Shown here piece by piece: positions 1-7,637 of a stretch of DNA of 64,000 bases. Under the pieces are notes generated by a model, which did not search any database, had not been told where the DNA came from, and saw only the letters and a list, made by a program, of their open reading frames with translations. The DNA is taken from assembly GCA_963732585.1 (NCBI GenBank), contig CAVSZY010000005.1:496001-560000 (forward strand), read 5' to 3'. Made by a program: the position numbers and the translations under genes. Numbering within the stretch: the stretch's first letter is position 1; each line of letters opens with the position of its first letter. This DNA is from WLMZ01 sp963732585. Its GTDB lineage: Bacteria > Actinomycetota > Acidimicrobiia > Acidimicrobiales > Ilumatobacteraceae.

Positions 1-1
1 G

Positions 2-508
2 ATCGCTGTCCACCCTCAGGTGAACTCCACCTTCGACGACGATACCCAAACCCTGACGACGCACTCGGCGGTGCACATCGGCGTCGCCACGCAGGCCGCC
101 GACGGTCTGATCGTTCCCGTCGTGCGCCGGGCACAAACGATGGGCGTGTGGCAGCTGGCGGTGGAACTGCAGCGCGTCACCTCGGCGGCCCGGCAGGGAT
201 CGGCGACACGTGCCGAACTCGCGGGCTCGACGATCACGATCACGTCTCTCGGGGCCCTTGGCGGCCTGGTGACCACCCCGATCATCAACCACCCGGAGGT
301 GGCGATCATCGGGGTCAACAAGCTGCAGACCCGGGCAATGTGGGATGGCAACTCGTTCGTGCCGCGCACGATGATGAACTTGTCGTCGAGTTTTGATCAT
401 CGGATCATCGATGGATGGCTCGCGGCGACCTTCATCCAACGCGTCAAACACCTGTTGGAAGAACCAACTCTGCTCTTCGTTGCGCCGCCGCCGCAATCTG
501 GTGTCTAG
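2..508 (+). CDS. 2-oxoacid dehydrogenase E2 acyltransferase, 3' part only
   Basis: This is the C-terminal catalytic part of a dihydrolipoamide acyltransferase, the E2 core of a pyruvate or branched-chain 2-oxoacid dehydrogenase complex. It transfers an acyl group from lipoyl-lysine to CoA. The reading frame is open from base 2, so the lipoyl and subunit-binding domains lie outside the window. The catalytic signature DHRIIDG is present near the C-terminus (about base 395-415), preceded by the usual conserved segment with ITSLGALGG and a TPIINHPEVAIIG strand. Only about 168 residues are visible. Which 2-oxoacid is used cannot be decided from this fragment. The next gene starts 71 bases downstream and is functionally unrelated. 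Confidence 0.9.
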   Translation: MAVHPQVNSTFDDDTQTLTTHSAVHIGVATQAADGLIVPVVRRAQTMGVWQLAVELQRVTSAARQGSATRAELAGSTITITSLGALGGLVTTPIINHPEVAIIGVNKLQTRAMWDGNSFVPRTMMNLSSSFDHRIIDGWLAATFIQRVKHLLEEPTLLFVAPPPQSGV

Positions 509-579
509 ACGATGCCCGATGCGGGTACGGGGCTAGGCGGGATTCATCCCACGCGATCCGCCCGAGTTCAGGAGGAACA

Positions 580-909
580 GTGAACAACCAAGCGAACGAC
601 CTGGTCGTCGAGCACGAACGCCTTGCCGACCGGACGATCATCCGTGTCGCCGGCGAACTCGACCTACACACCTGTTCGTTGCTACGCGACGAATTGGAAC
701 GTTGCGTCCCGTTCCGCTCGCCCGTCACCTTCGATATGACCCATGTTGGTTTCATCGACTCCACCGGCATCCGCTCGTTGCTGACCCTCAACGATGACGT
801 GATCGAGGCGACTGGCGAGAGTCTGAAGATTGCCGGGGCCTCCGACGTCAGCCGTCGCCTGTTCACGCTCACAGGCATCGATCGCGTGCTCGACATTCTC
901 GACGAGTGA
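580..909 (+). CDS. STAS-domain anti-sigma factor antagonist
   Basis: A 109-residue single STAS domain of the RsbV/SpoIIAA type. In partner switching such proteins bind an RsbW-type anti-sigma factor when unphosphorylated and so free the sigma factor. The phosphorylatable serine is seen in the motif FIDSTGIRSL. The start is taken as GTG at 580 because AGGAGGAA ends a few bases upstream; an in-frame opening further upstream lies inside the E2 gene and has no ribosome site. It faces the large PAS/GAF/PP2C gene on the other strand, the stops being 30 bases apart. A second STAS gene lies at 3888-4205. Confidence 0.85.
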   Translation: MNNQANDLVVEHERLADRTIIRVAGELDLHTCSLLRDELERCVPFRSPVTFDMTHVGFIDSTGIRSLLTLNDDVIEATGESLKIAGASDVSRRLFTLTGIDRVLDILDE

Positions 910-939
910 ACTGAGTTGCGATCTCTCGGCGGTCAGGAG

Positions 940-3858
940 TCAGTGCTGCCGACGAATCGCTGGCAGCACCATGGAAACCGTGGTTCCATCGTCGTCGGTG
1001 GTACGCCGGAAATGGGTCGCTAGCCCTTTCATGATCTGGGTACCTCGCCCTCCATGGGGCCGCAGCGGCGTTGGCGAACGCCACGAACCGTGATCGCTGA
1101 TCTTGGCGGCGAGGTAGTGGCCGTGATCGGTGACCTCGACCGATATCTCGGTCGCTTCGGCCGCCAGGTAGGCGTGCTCCACCGCGTTGGCACATGCTTC
1201 GCCAACGGCGATCAGGACGTCATCGGATTCGAGGTCGTGGCGCTGCAGCCACTCTCGAAGTTCGCTGCGTAGCCCGCTCAGTTGGTCGGCGCGAGCCGGG
1301 ATCCGACTGGTGAGTGATGCCAGCGGAGGCGCATAGCGGCAACAGGCGATGACGACGTCGTCGTCGAGCTGCGAACCACTGACCACCTCGGCGACCAGGT
1401 GTTCGAGAACTGTCCCCAGGGGCCGATTCGCGTTGCCCACCACCAGCCGTTCGACCAACTCGATCCCTTCGTCGATCGGGGTAGAACGACGCTCGATCAA
1501 ACCGTCGGAGTACATGACCACCAGGGACCCGGAGGCGAGCATCATCGACGCCTCCGGTCGCTGAGCGTCGGCGAGCACGCAGATCGGCAAGCCAGTGGCT
1601 TGATCAAGGTATTCGACCGTCCCATCCGGTGCCACGATGACCACCGGTGGGTGACCGGCGCAGGAATACGTGAGTTCCCCGGTCGTCGGGTCGATGACGA
1701 CACAGACCGCTGTAGCGAATGCTGTTCCGTTCGGCCCTCGGGCGATCCGGTCGACAGCTTCCAACAATGCGGCCGGGCTGGGATCGACGTACATCGCAAC
1801 GGCTGCGGTTGCGGCTCGCAGCCGACCCATCGCCGCGGCCGATTCCAAATTGTGTCCGCCGACATCACCGGTGATGATCCCGATGCGCCCGTCTGGCCAG
1901 CTAAACGTGTCGTACCAGTCGCCTCCGACCTCCATGATGGTGCTCGCAGCCACGTAGCGCGCCTCGATCAACAGGTTCGGATGCCAGGCGACGGAATCGG
2001 GCAGCAGCGCCTGTTGCAGCCGCACGGAGATGTTGTGCTCTTCCTGGCGAAGTCGACTCGCTTCCAGAACCACCCCAACCCGTTGGGCCGTTTCACGGAG
2101 GAATCGGAGGTCATCAGCGGTGTAATTCGGGCGATTTGGATCGACGATGCCAACCACCAGCGCTCCAGCCTTGCCGCCGATGTCCAGGGGAACCGCCATG
2201 TGCGAACGCGGCGCCAGGCGGGCTAATAGCTCGCTGCGCCCGGGGTCGGATGCGTAGCTGGCGACGAGTTCCGAGGAGATCTCGCTGATCAGATGAGAGC
2301 GACCAGCAGCAGCGTGAACGGTGGAGTTCGGATCGTGCATCTCGACGCGGTGGTGGGTGCGCAGGGTGCGCAGCGTTTCCACGAGCGCCGGGTCGCGGTG
2401 CGCGAGAGCAACCGGCTCGTCGCCGTTGGGGGTTTCGATCGACACGTAATCGGCGATTCGTGGCACGAGCGAGTTGGCCAAGACATCGAGCTGAGCCTCG
2501 ACGCTGGAGTGCGCTTCCAGGGCGGCGATGATCTCCGTCACCAGTTCGGCGCGCACCTGGCGAGTTTTCGTCGACTCGTCATCGCGGACTCTGTGCAAGG
2601 CGACGTAAATCCGCTCCGACGCATCCTCGATGACGGCGATCTCCTCGCTCGTCCAGCGGTGCGGCCCGTGATGTTGGACGGCGATCGCCGCCGTCGCTCT
2701 GCCGTGTTTGACCAGTGGGACCAGCACGTAGGAGCCGATACCGAGCGCATGAATCGCCGATCGTTCCTCGTCGGTCAGTCGGTCATCGGCGGTGATGTCA
2801 TCACTCACCGCCGCCCGCCCGGCGCGGACATCGGACATCGCGGCGATGCCGAAGACGTCGAGTCGGTGTCGCCCAGCGACGCTGAAAGCCGACGGATGGT
2901 AGTCGTCGACGACCACGGCGTATTCGCCGGCCTCATCGATTTCGGCGTGTTGCACTCGCGCCGCCCCGAGAAACTCGCCAAGCAGATGAGCCGATTGGCG
3001 CTCCACCTCTGCCGCCGACGTCGAGGATCGCAGGGCCTCGACGAGTCGAACGCGGAACGCAGCGCGATCAACCGACGCCCGCAGCGCCTCGGCGGCCTGC
3101 CTTCTTTCGGTGACATCTTGGCTGGTGCCGATATAGCCGATGAAGGATCCATCAGGACTGAGATGCGGCCGGGCACGGTTCTCGATCCACCGCCACTCGC
3201 CGTCGGCTCGGCGTACTCGGGTCTCGAGTTCGTAGGCGCTGTGATGCATCAGCGCTGTGGCCAGATCCGTTGCCGTGGCGGCGACATGGGAGCGGTCGAC
3301 GGATGCCCACCAGTCGAAATCGGCGGGTGCCGCGTTGACATCGATCCCGTAGAACTCGCAGAACGACGTATTGACCCACTCCGGGCGACCATTGGCATCG
3401 GTCTGCCAGATCATCAACGGCAGGTTGTCGGCCATCGAACGAAACCGTTGCTCGCTCTCGCGCAACTCGAGATCGCGGCGGTGGCGCTCCGTTTCGTCCT
3501 TGAAGACGATGGCGAAGGTCCCGCGGGGCTCGACAGGCACGCTGAAGACGTCGAACCAACGGCCCATCGCCTCCGAGCCCTGTTGGAACCGGAATGTCTC
3601 GCGATCCAACCCGACACGGGCATAGGCGGTGATCCATTCGAGCTCGAGGTCCGGCACCAGATCGAGCGCCGTCTTGCCCACGGGATCGACCAGGCCGGTC
3701 ATCGTTTCGAACAGCGGGTTGACCTCCAGAAATCGGTAGTCGATGGGCGCGCCGGACTCGTCGACGATCATCTCGCACAGGCAGTACCCCTGGTCGATCG
3801 AGTTGAACAAGGTCCGCAAGCGCAGCGCCTGCAGCTCATCGGGCGGGCGGTCGCTCAT
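940..3858 (-). CDS. PAS-PAS-GAF-GAF-PP2C-HATPase stress regulator
   Basis: A 972-residue cytoplasmic sensor phosphatase. Domains in order: PAS at about 15-135, PAS with PAC at about 150-275 (ends GTSQDVTERRQ), GAF at about 290-430, GAF at about 450-590, SpoIIE/PP2C phosphatase at about 610-800 (VGGDWYDTF, ITGDVGGHN) and a C-terminal RsbW-like HATPase at about 830-965 with an intact N-box (GEACANAVEHAY) and a glycine-rich lid (HGGRGTQIM). The family dephosphorylates STAS antagonists; the fused HATPase could act as the opposing kinase or anti-sigma module. The start is the ATG at 3858, 29 bases after the STAS gene that precedes it in the same operon; the open frame runs upstream but overlaps that gene. 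The signal sensed by the PAS and GAF domains is unknown. Confidence 0.88.
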   Translation of the reverse strand: MSDRPPDELQALRLRTLFNSIDQGYCLCEMIVDESGAPIDYRFLEVNPLFETMTGLVDPVGKTALDLVPDLELEWITAYARVGLDRETFRFQQGSEAMGRWFDVFSVPVEPRGTFAIVFKDETERHRRDLELRESEQRFRSMADNLPLMIWQTDANGRPEWVNTSFCEFYGIDVNAAPADFDWWASVDRSHVAATATDLATALMHHSAYELETRVRRADGEWRWIENRARPHLSPDGSFIGYIGTSQDVTERRQAAEALRASVDRAAFRVRLVEALRSSTSAAEVERQSAHLLGEFLGAARVQHAEIDEAGEYAVVVDDYHPSAFSVAGRHRLDVFGIAAMSDVRAGRAAVSDDITADDRLTDEERSAIHALGIGSYVLVPLVKHGRATAAIAVQHHGPHRWTSEEIAVIEDASERIYVALHRVRDDESTKTRQVRAELVTEIIAALEAHSSVEAQLDVLANSLVPRIADYVSIETPNGDEPVALAHRDPALVETLRTLRTHHRVEMHDPNSTVHAAAGRSHLISEISSELVASYASDPGRSELLARLAPRSHMAVPLDIGGKAGALVVGIVDPNRPNYTADDLRFLRETAQRVGVVLEASRLRQEEHNISVRLQQALLPDSVAWHPNLLIEARYVAASTIMEVGGDWYDTFSWPDGRIGIITGDVGGHNLESAAAMGRLRAATAAVAMYVDPSPAALLEAVDRIARGPNGTAFATAVCVVIDPTTGELTYSCAGHPPVVIVAPDGTVEYLDQATGLPICVLADAQRPEASMMLASGSLVVMYSDGLIERRSTPIDEGIELVERLVVGNANRPLGTVLEHLVAEVVSGSQLDDDVVIACCRYAPPLASLTSRIPARADQLSGLRSELREWLQRHDLESDDVLIAVGEACANAVEHAYLAAEATEISVEVTDHGHYLAAKISDHGSWRSPTPLRPHGGRGTQIMKGLATHFRRTTDDDGTTVSMVLPAIRRQH

Positions 3859-3887
3859 CGATTCAGTACCGCCGGACGCCGTCGCGC

Positions 3888-4205
3888 TCAGGTCGCGGCC
3901 CCGGCACGATACTCTTCGGCGATCAGGATCTCGGCGAGTCCGCAGAGATCGAGCACTCGGCGCACGGCCGTGCTCGGTCTGACGATGGCGAGCCCGGGGA
4001 CGGAACCGGCCTTGGCCTCGATCAGCGCCGAAATCCCGCTGGAATCCATGAACGTGCATCGGCTCATGTCGAGATCGAGGTCAGGGCCACTGCGCGACAG
4101 CGCTTTCGACAGCTCTGGTGCAGTCGCTAGGTCGACCTCTCCGACAACCGAGAGACCGGCATTCTCATCAAGAATCTGTAACGAAGGCATCGGCGAAGTC
4201 TGCAT
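3888..4205 (-). CDS. STAS-domain anti-sigma factor antagonist
   Basis: A second RsbV-like STAS protein of about 105 residues, with the phospho-acceptor serine in FMDSSGISAL. It is first in a two-gene minus-strand operon with the PAS/GAF/PP2C/HATPase protein, its likely phosphatase and kinase. The start is uncertain: ATG at 4205 or 4190 both fit the fold and neither has a good ribosome site; longer in-frame extension to 4259 is unlikely. It diverges from the anti-sigma/sigma operon that begins at 4402, which fits a role in controlling that sigma factor, though cognate pairing is an inference from position. Confidence 0.82.
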   Translation of the reverse strand: MQTSPMPSLQILDENAGLSVVGEVDLATAPELSKALSRSGPDLDLDMSRCTFMDSSGISALIEAKAGSVPGLAIVRPSTAVRRVLDLCGLAEILIAEEYRAGAAT

Positions 4206-4294
4206 GATCGCTCGCGCGAACTCAAGTCCCGATGGAGCCGCCGAGGCGACCCATGGCACTTTCTGGCGCGATCCAAATTTTTACCGTGGTCGAG

Positions 4295-4319
4295 GTTTGA
4301 GAAACGGGTAATCGGGTAC
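4295..4319 (+). promoter_or_regulatory. Possible sigma-B/F-type promoter
   Basis: GTTT at 4295-4298 and GGGTAC at 4314-4319 are separated by 15 bases. This resembles the GTTT-N(13-17)-GGGTA pattern recognised by SigB/SigF-family factors. It lies about 85 bases upstream of the anti-sigma/sigma gene pair and would give autoregulation, as is common for this family. It is a pattern match only; the spacing is at the long end for Bacillus SigB but typical for mycobacterial SigF. Confidence 0.4.
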
Positions 4320-4401
4320 GAGCAGTTTTCATGAGGGGTCTGTTGAGTTTGGGTAGTTGTGACGGTCGCACAGCTTGGTCGTTGTATGGCACGGTTGACG
4401 C

Positions 4402-4812
4402 ATGACATTTCAAGCGCCACCCACTGTCGTGTCAGCGGATGACCTTCGATTCGAGAAGGTCGCCGCCTCGATCCCGCCGTCGAGCCAATTTCTCCGGGTA
4501 GCTCGGATGATGGCGACGTCGACCGCGTCGATTGCCGACTTCGATGTCGAGGAGATCGAAGACCTGCGCATCGTCGTCGACGAACTGTGCGCCGCGGCAA
4601 TGGAACGAGCGATCGGTTCGATCGACATCGAGATGCAGATTCGCCCGGGCGAATGCACCTTTTCGGCTACCGCTCGATGCCGCCCCGGAGCTTCGATGCT
4701 CGACGCAATGCGCTCGACGATCGTCGGGGCGCTGACCGATTCCTACCATTTCGCCGTCATCGAGGACGAGATTCGATTCGGCTTCACCAAGACCGGCGCA
4801 TCGCGGAGCTGA
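4402..4812 (+). CDS. RsbW-like anti-sigma factor (degenerate HATPase)
   Basis: A 136-residue protein directly upstream of the SigF-like gene, the position usual for an RsbW/UsfX-type anti-sigma factor. The segment DLRIVVDELCAAAMERA aligns with the alpha helix that carries the N-box in SpoIIAB/RsbW, but the conserved Asn is replaced by Ala, and no clear DxGxG box follows. It may therefore bind the sigma factor without being a normal ATP-dependent kinase. The stop (4810-4812) is two bases before the sigma-factor start, so the two are co-transcribed and probably translationally coupled. Identification rests on context plus weak fold similarity. Confidence 0.75.
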   Translation: MTFQAPPTVVSADDLRFEKVAASIPPSSQFLRVARMMATSTASIADFDVEEIEDLRIVVDELCAAAMERAIGSIDIEMQIRPGECTFSATARCRPGASMLDAMRSTIVGALTDSYHFAVIEDEIRFGFTKTGASRS

Positions 4813-4814
4813 CG

Positions 4815-5567
4815 ATGACCGACCACTCGTTGTACGGTGGCGGCCCGGTCGAACAAGAGGCGGCTCGGGAGGCATTACGACAGTGGCACGCCTCCCCGCA
4901 ACCGGCGGCGCGGGACGAACTCGCGCGCTGCTACGACTGGTTGGCGCTGCATTGCGCTCGCCGTTTCCGCGATCGCGGCGAACCCTACGACGACCTCGTG
5001 CAAGTGGCGCGTCTGGGTTTGCTGAAGGCGATCGACCGCTTCGATCCCGAAATCGGCACGCCATTCGGGGCCTACGCGACGGTGACGATGCTGGGGGAGC
5101 TTCGACGCCACTTTCGTGACACGACATGGCAGGTCCACGTGCCGCGGCGGATCAAGGATCTGCAGACCGCCCTGCGGACCGCAGTCGAGTCGTTGACACA
5201 CGATCTCGGCCGACCGCCGCGGCCCTCAGAGCTCTCCGAACGCCTGGGCGTCAGCGAGGACATCGTCCTCGAAGCGCTGGATGGTGCCAGCGCGTATCGC
5301 ACGGGGTCGCTCGACGCCCCTTCAGCTGATCGGTTCTCTCCGGCCATCGACCGATTGATCTCCGACGGGCCTTCGCAGGAGTCCGCCGTCGATGTGCGAG
5401 CCATCCTCGCTGAGCTCCCCGAACGCGAACGTCGCATCATCGAGTTGCGCTATTTCGAGGGTTGGTCGCAGAGCGAGATTGCCGAGCACGTCGGCGTTAG
5501 CCAGGTGCATGTTTCCCGCCTGATTAGGGCCACGCTCTCCAGCCTTCATACGAGCCTGACGGCATAG
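4815..5567 (+). CDS. sigF: SigF/SigB/FliA-family RNA polymerase sigma factor
   Basis: A 250-residue group 3 sigma factor. Region 2 is seen at about residues 30-100 (YDDLVQVARLGLLKAIDRFD, then the MLGELRRHFRD segment and VHVPRR), region 3 at about 110-165 and region 4 with its helix-turn-helix at about 200-245 (LPERERRIIELRYFEG, then SQSEIAEHVGVSQVHVSRL). The start is the ATG at 4815; the frame is open further upstream only because it runs over the anti-sigma gene. It is the probable output of the surrounding partner-switching proteins and would direct a general-stress or developmental regulon, as its relatives do in Bacillus, Mycobacterium and Streptomyces. Confidence 0.92.
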   Translation: MTDHSLYGGGPVEQEAAREALRQWHASPQPAARDELARCYDWLALHCARRFRDRGEPYDDLVQVARLGLLKAIDRFDPEIGTPFGAYATVTMLGELRRHFRDTTWQVHVPRRIKDLQTALRTAVESLTHDLGRPPRPSELSERLGVSEDIVLEALDGASAYRTGSLDAPSADRFSPAIDRLISDGPSQESAVDVRAILAELPERERRIIELRYFEGWSQSEIAEHVGVSQVHVSRLIRATLSSLHTSLTA

Positions 5568-7110
5568 GTGCTGGTCGTGAGCGTGGGTCGCCGCCTTGGA
5601 ATCCTGGCCTCGACCTATCTGTTGCTGATCACCGTCGGCGGCCTCGCCGCGGTGTTGCTGTTGCAGGACTCGAATGCCGCTGCTGCCCGTCGTCGGACGA
5701 TGTTGATCGAGTCCGAGCAGATCGCCCACCTGCGCGCCGCCTACACCGACCAGGAGTCGGCCGTGCGCGGCTACGTCATCACGGGGCAGGAGCCGTTTCT
5801 CGAACCGTGGGAATTCGGTCGCCGAGAGGCCGAGCGGATTCGCGCCCAGGCGATAACCGTCGTCGCTGGCTCGCCGGAACTCATCCAGGAATGGGCGGCG
5901 CTCGACGCCGCCACCAACCAATGGCACCTCTTCGCCTCCTCTGTCATCGAAGCGAAGCGGGCCCAGATGCTCGGCGGAGCGCCAACGAGCGGGGAGGTGG
6001 ACATGGCCGAGGGCAAGCGGCTGTTCGACGCCCTGCGAGTTCGTTTTGACGAGTTCGAGTCATCGGTGGATCGGGAGGTGGTGCGCGCCGACGTCGCCAC
6101 TCGCCGGGCCCAGCGGCTGGCGTTAGCGCTCGTTCCGGCGATCTTTGCGGCCGGGCTGGCGGTGACGCTGGCGTCTGCGTGGTTCGTGCGCCACTGGTTG
6201 ACCCGACCGCTCGCCGGCATCGTCCAGGCGACACGCGATGTTCGTGAAGGCCGCCCGGCGACGTACCCAAGTGGTGGCCCGGCGGATATCCGCGAGGTGA
6301 TCGAATCGGTCGATGCGATGCAGCGAGCGATCTTCGAGCAACGTGATGCCGCCGTGCGAGCCCGCGAGGCGATGGAACAGCACGCGGTCTTGGCGATCCA
6401 ACTGCGCTCGGAATTGGCGCATGAACTTGGTTCCTATCCCTCGGGCTGGACGGTGGCTGCCGGACTGCTCCCCGCCACGGGGATCGTTGCCGGTGATTCC
6501 TACGACGTCAGTCTGATCAACTCGCACACGATGGGGGTGATCGTGCTCGACATCGCCGGTCACGGTGCGTCAGCGGCGATCGCTGCGCTGAAGAGCAAGG
6601 AGACGCTGAAAGCGGCGCTGCGCTCTGGGCGCGACCCTGGCGCCGCGCTCGAACTTCCTGATGGCGGCGGACAACGGACTGGAAGGATCCTTCTTGACCG
6701 CCGTCGTCGCCTTGCTCGATACCGACACCGGTGTCTGTCGATACGCCAGTGCCGGGCATCCGCCGCCGATGATCATCCCCAGTGACGGGCCGACGGTGTT
6801 GTTGGCGCCGACGGGGCCACTACTGGGACCGATTCCAGCGACCTGGCGCACCGAGACGGTGCATGTGCCCGATGACTCGAAGTTCGTCATCTACACCGAC
6901 GGGTTGGTCGAAGCTCGTGATGCTGATCGAAACTTCTTTGGGGAACAGGCGGTGATCGACCTGATCGCCGACATGGCATGCGAAACGGCACCCGCTGTTA
7001 TCAAGCGACTTCTCGATCACTTGTCCGAATTCAACGACGGTCGGCTTGCCGATGATGTCACCTTGATCGTTGCCTGCCGGTTGGGTGAAGCGGAGGATTG
7101 CGGGCCATGA
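5568..7110 (+). CDS. CHASE3-HAMP-PP2C sensor phosphatase (one frameshift)
   Basis: A membrane-bound SpoIIE/PP2C phosphatase starting with GTG directly after the sigma-factor stop. It has a first membrane helix at about residues 12-30, a periplasmic CHASE3-like region at about 35-185 (ESAVRGYVITGQ), a second helix at about 186-208, a HAMP domain to about 265 and a PP2C domain (GIVAGDSYDV, VLDIAGHGASAA). The frame breaks near 6650: the first frame continues as nonsense to 6785 while the PP2C domain resumes in the next frame with FLMAADNGLEGSF and ends at 7110. Removing one base near 6649-6651 joins them without loss. The break is probably an error, but a real inactivating mutation is possible. 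It would act on one of the nearby STAS proteins. Confidence 0.78.
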
Positions 7111-7144
7111 CAACGGGTACAACACTGTTGTGGACCGGTCGACG

Positions 7145-7537
7145 ATGAGTACAGGAGGTGTAGCGGAACTCGGCAGGTGTGTTCTCCCTGTGTCGTCAAT
7201 GGCACCCTCGGTGGCTCGATCGTTCGTTCAGGCGACGTTCGACCTGCACGAACTGGATGCGCTGCTCGACACGGCACAACTGCTGACCAGCGAAGCGGTA
7301 ACCAACGCCGTGAAGCATGCCGGGACGACGGCGACGCTGCTGATCCAGCTGATCGATGACGCTGTTCGGATCAGCGTCACCGACGGTGGATTCGGGCAGG
7401 TGGCACTGAGGCAGACGTCACCGCGTCGGGCGGGCGGTGGCCGGGGTTTGTTTATCATCGATCAGATGGCAGCCCGCTGGGGCACCCGCCAAACCGCGCA
7501 CGGCACCGAGGTTTGGTTCGATTTGGCCCTTCCCTGA
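7145..7537 (+). CDS. RsbW-like HATPase (serine kinase or anti-sigma)
   Basis: A stand-alone ATP-binding protein of 130 residues from the GHKL family. It has an intact N-box (LTSEAVTNAVKHAG), a G1 box (VTDGGFGQ) and a G2 lid (GGGRGLFIIDQMAARWG). Such proteins phosphorylate STAS antagonists and hold sigma factors. Unlike the protein at 4402-4812, all nucleotide-binding motifs are present, so this could be the working kinase of the locus. The ATG at 7145 is chosen; the frame is open back to 7070 but would overlap the PP2C gene. It ends the plus-strand cluster. Confidence 0.85.
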   Translation: MSTGGVAELGRCVLPVSSMAPSVARSFVQATFDLHELDALLDTAQLLTSEAVTNAVKHAGTTATLLIQLIDDAVRISVTDGGFGQVALRQTSPRRAGGGRGLFIIDQMAARWGTRQTAHGTEVWFDLALP

Positions 7538-7637
7538 CCATGGAGTGTTGTTCCCAGTTAGACACACCGGGTGTCTCGAGTTGCCGCCAATCGACCGCGG
7601 GCTGACGGCGCTCGCAAGGCTGGCCTGGGTGCATTGG

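Noticed and set aside
2293..4311. Long open frame on the plus strand opposite the PAS/GAF/PP2C gene
   Set aside because: It is a shadow of a well-conserved minus-strand gene; the high-GC third-position bias keeps the antisense frame open. It has no recognisable domain.
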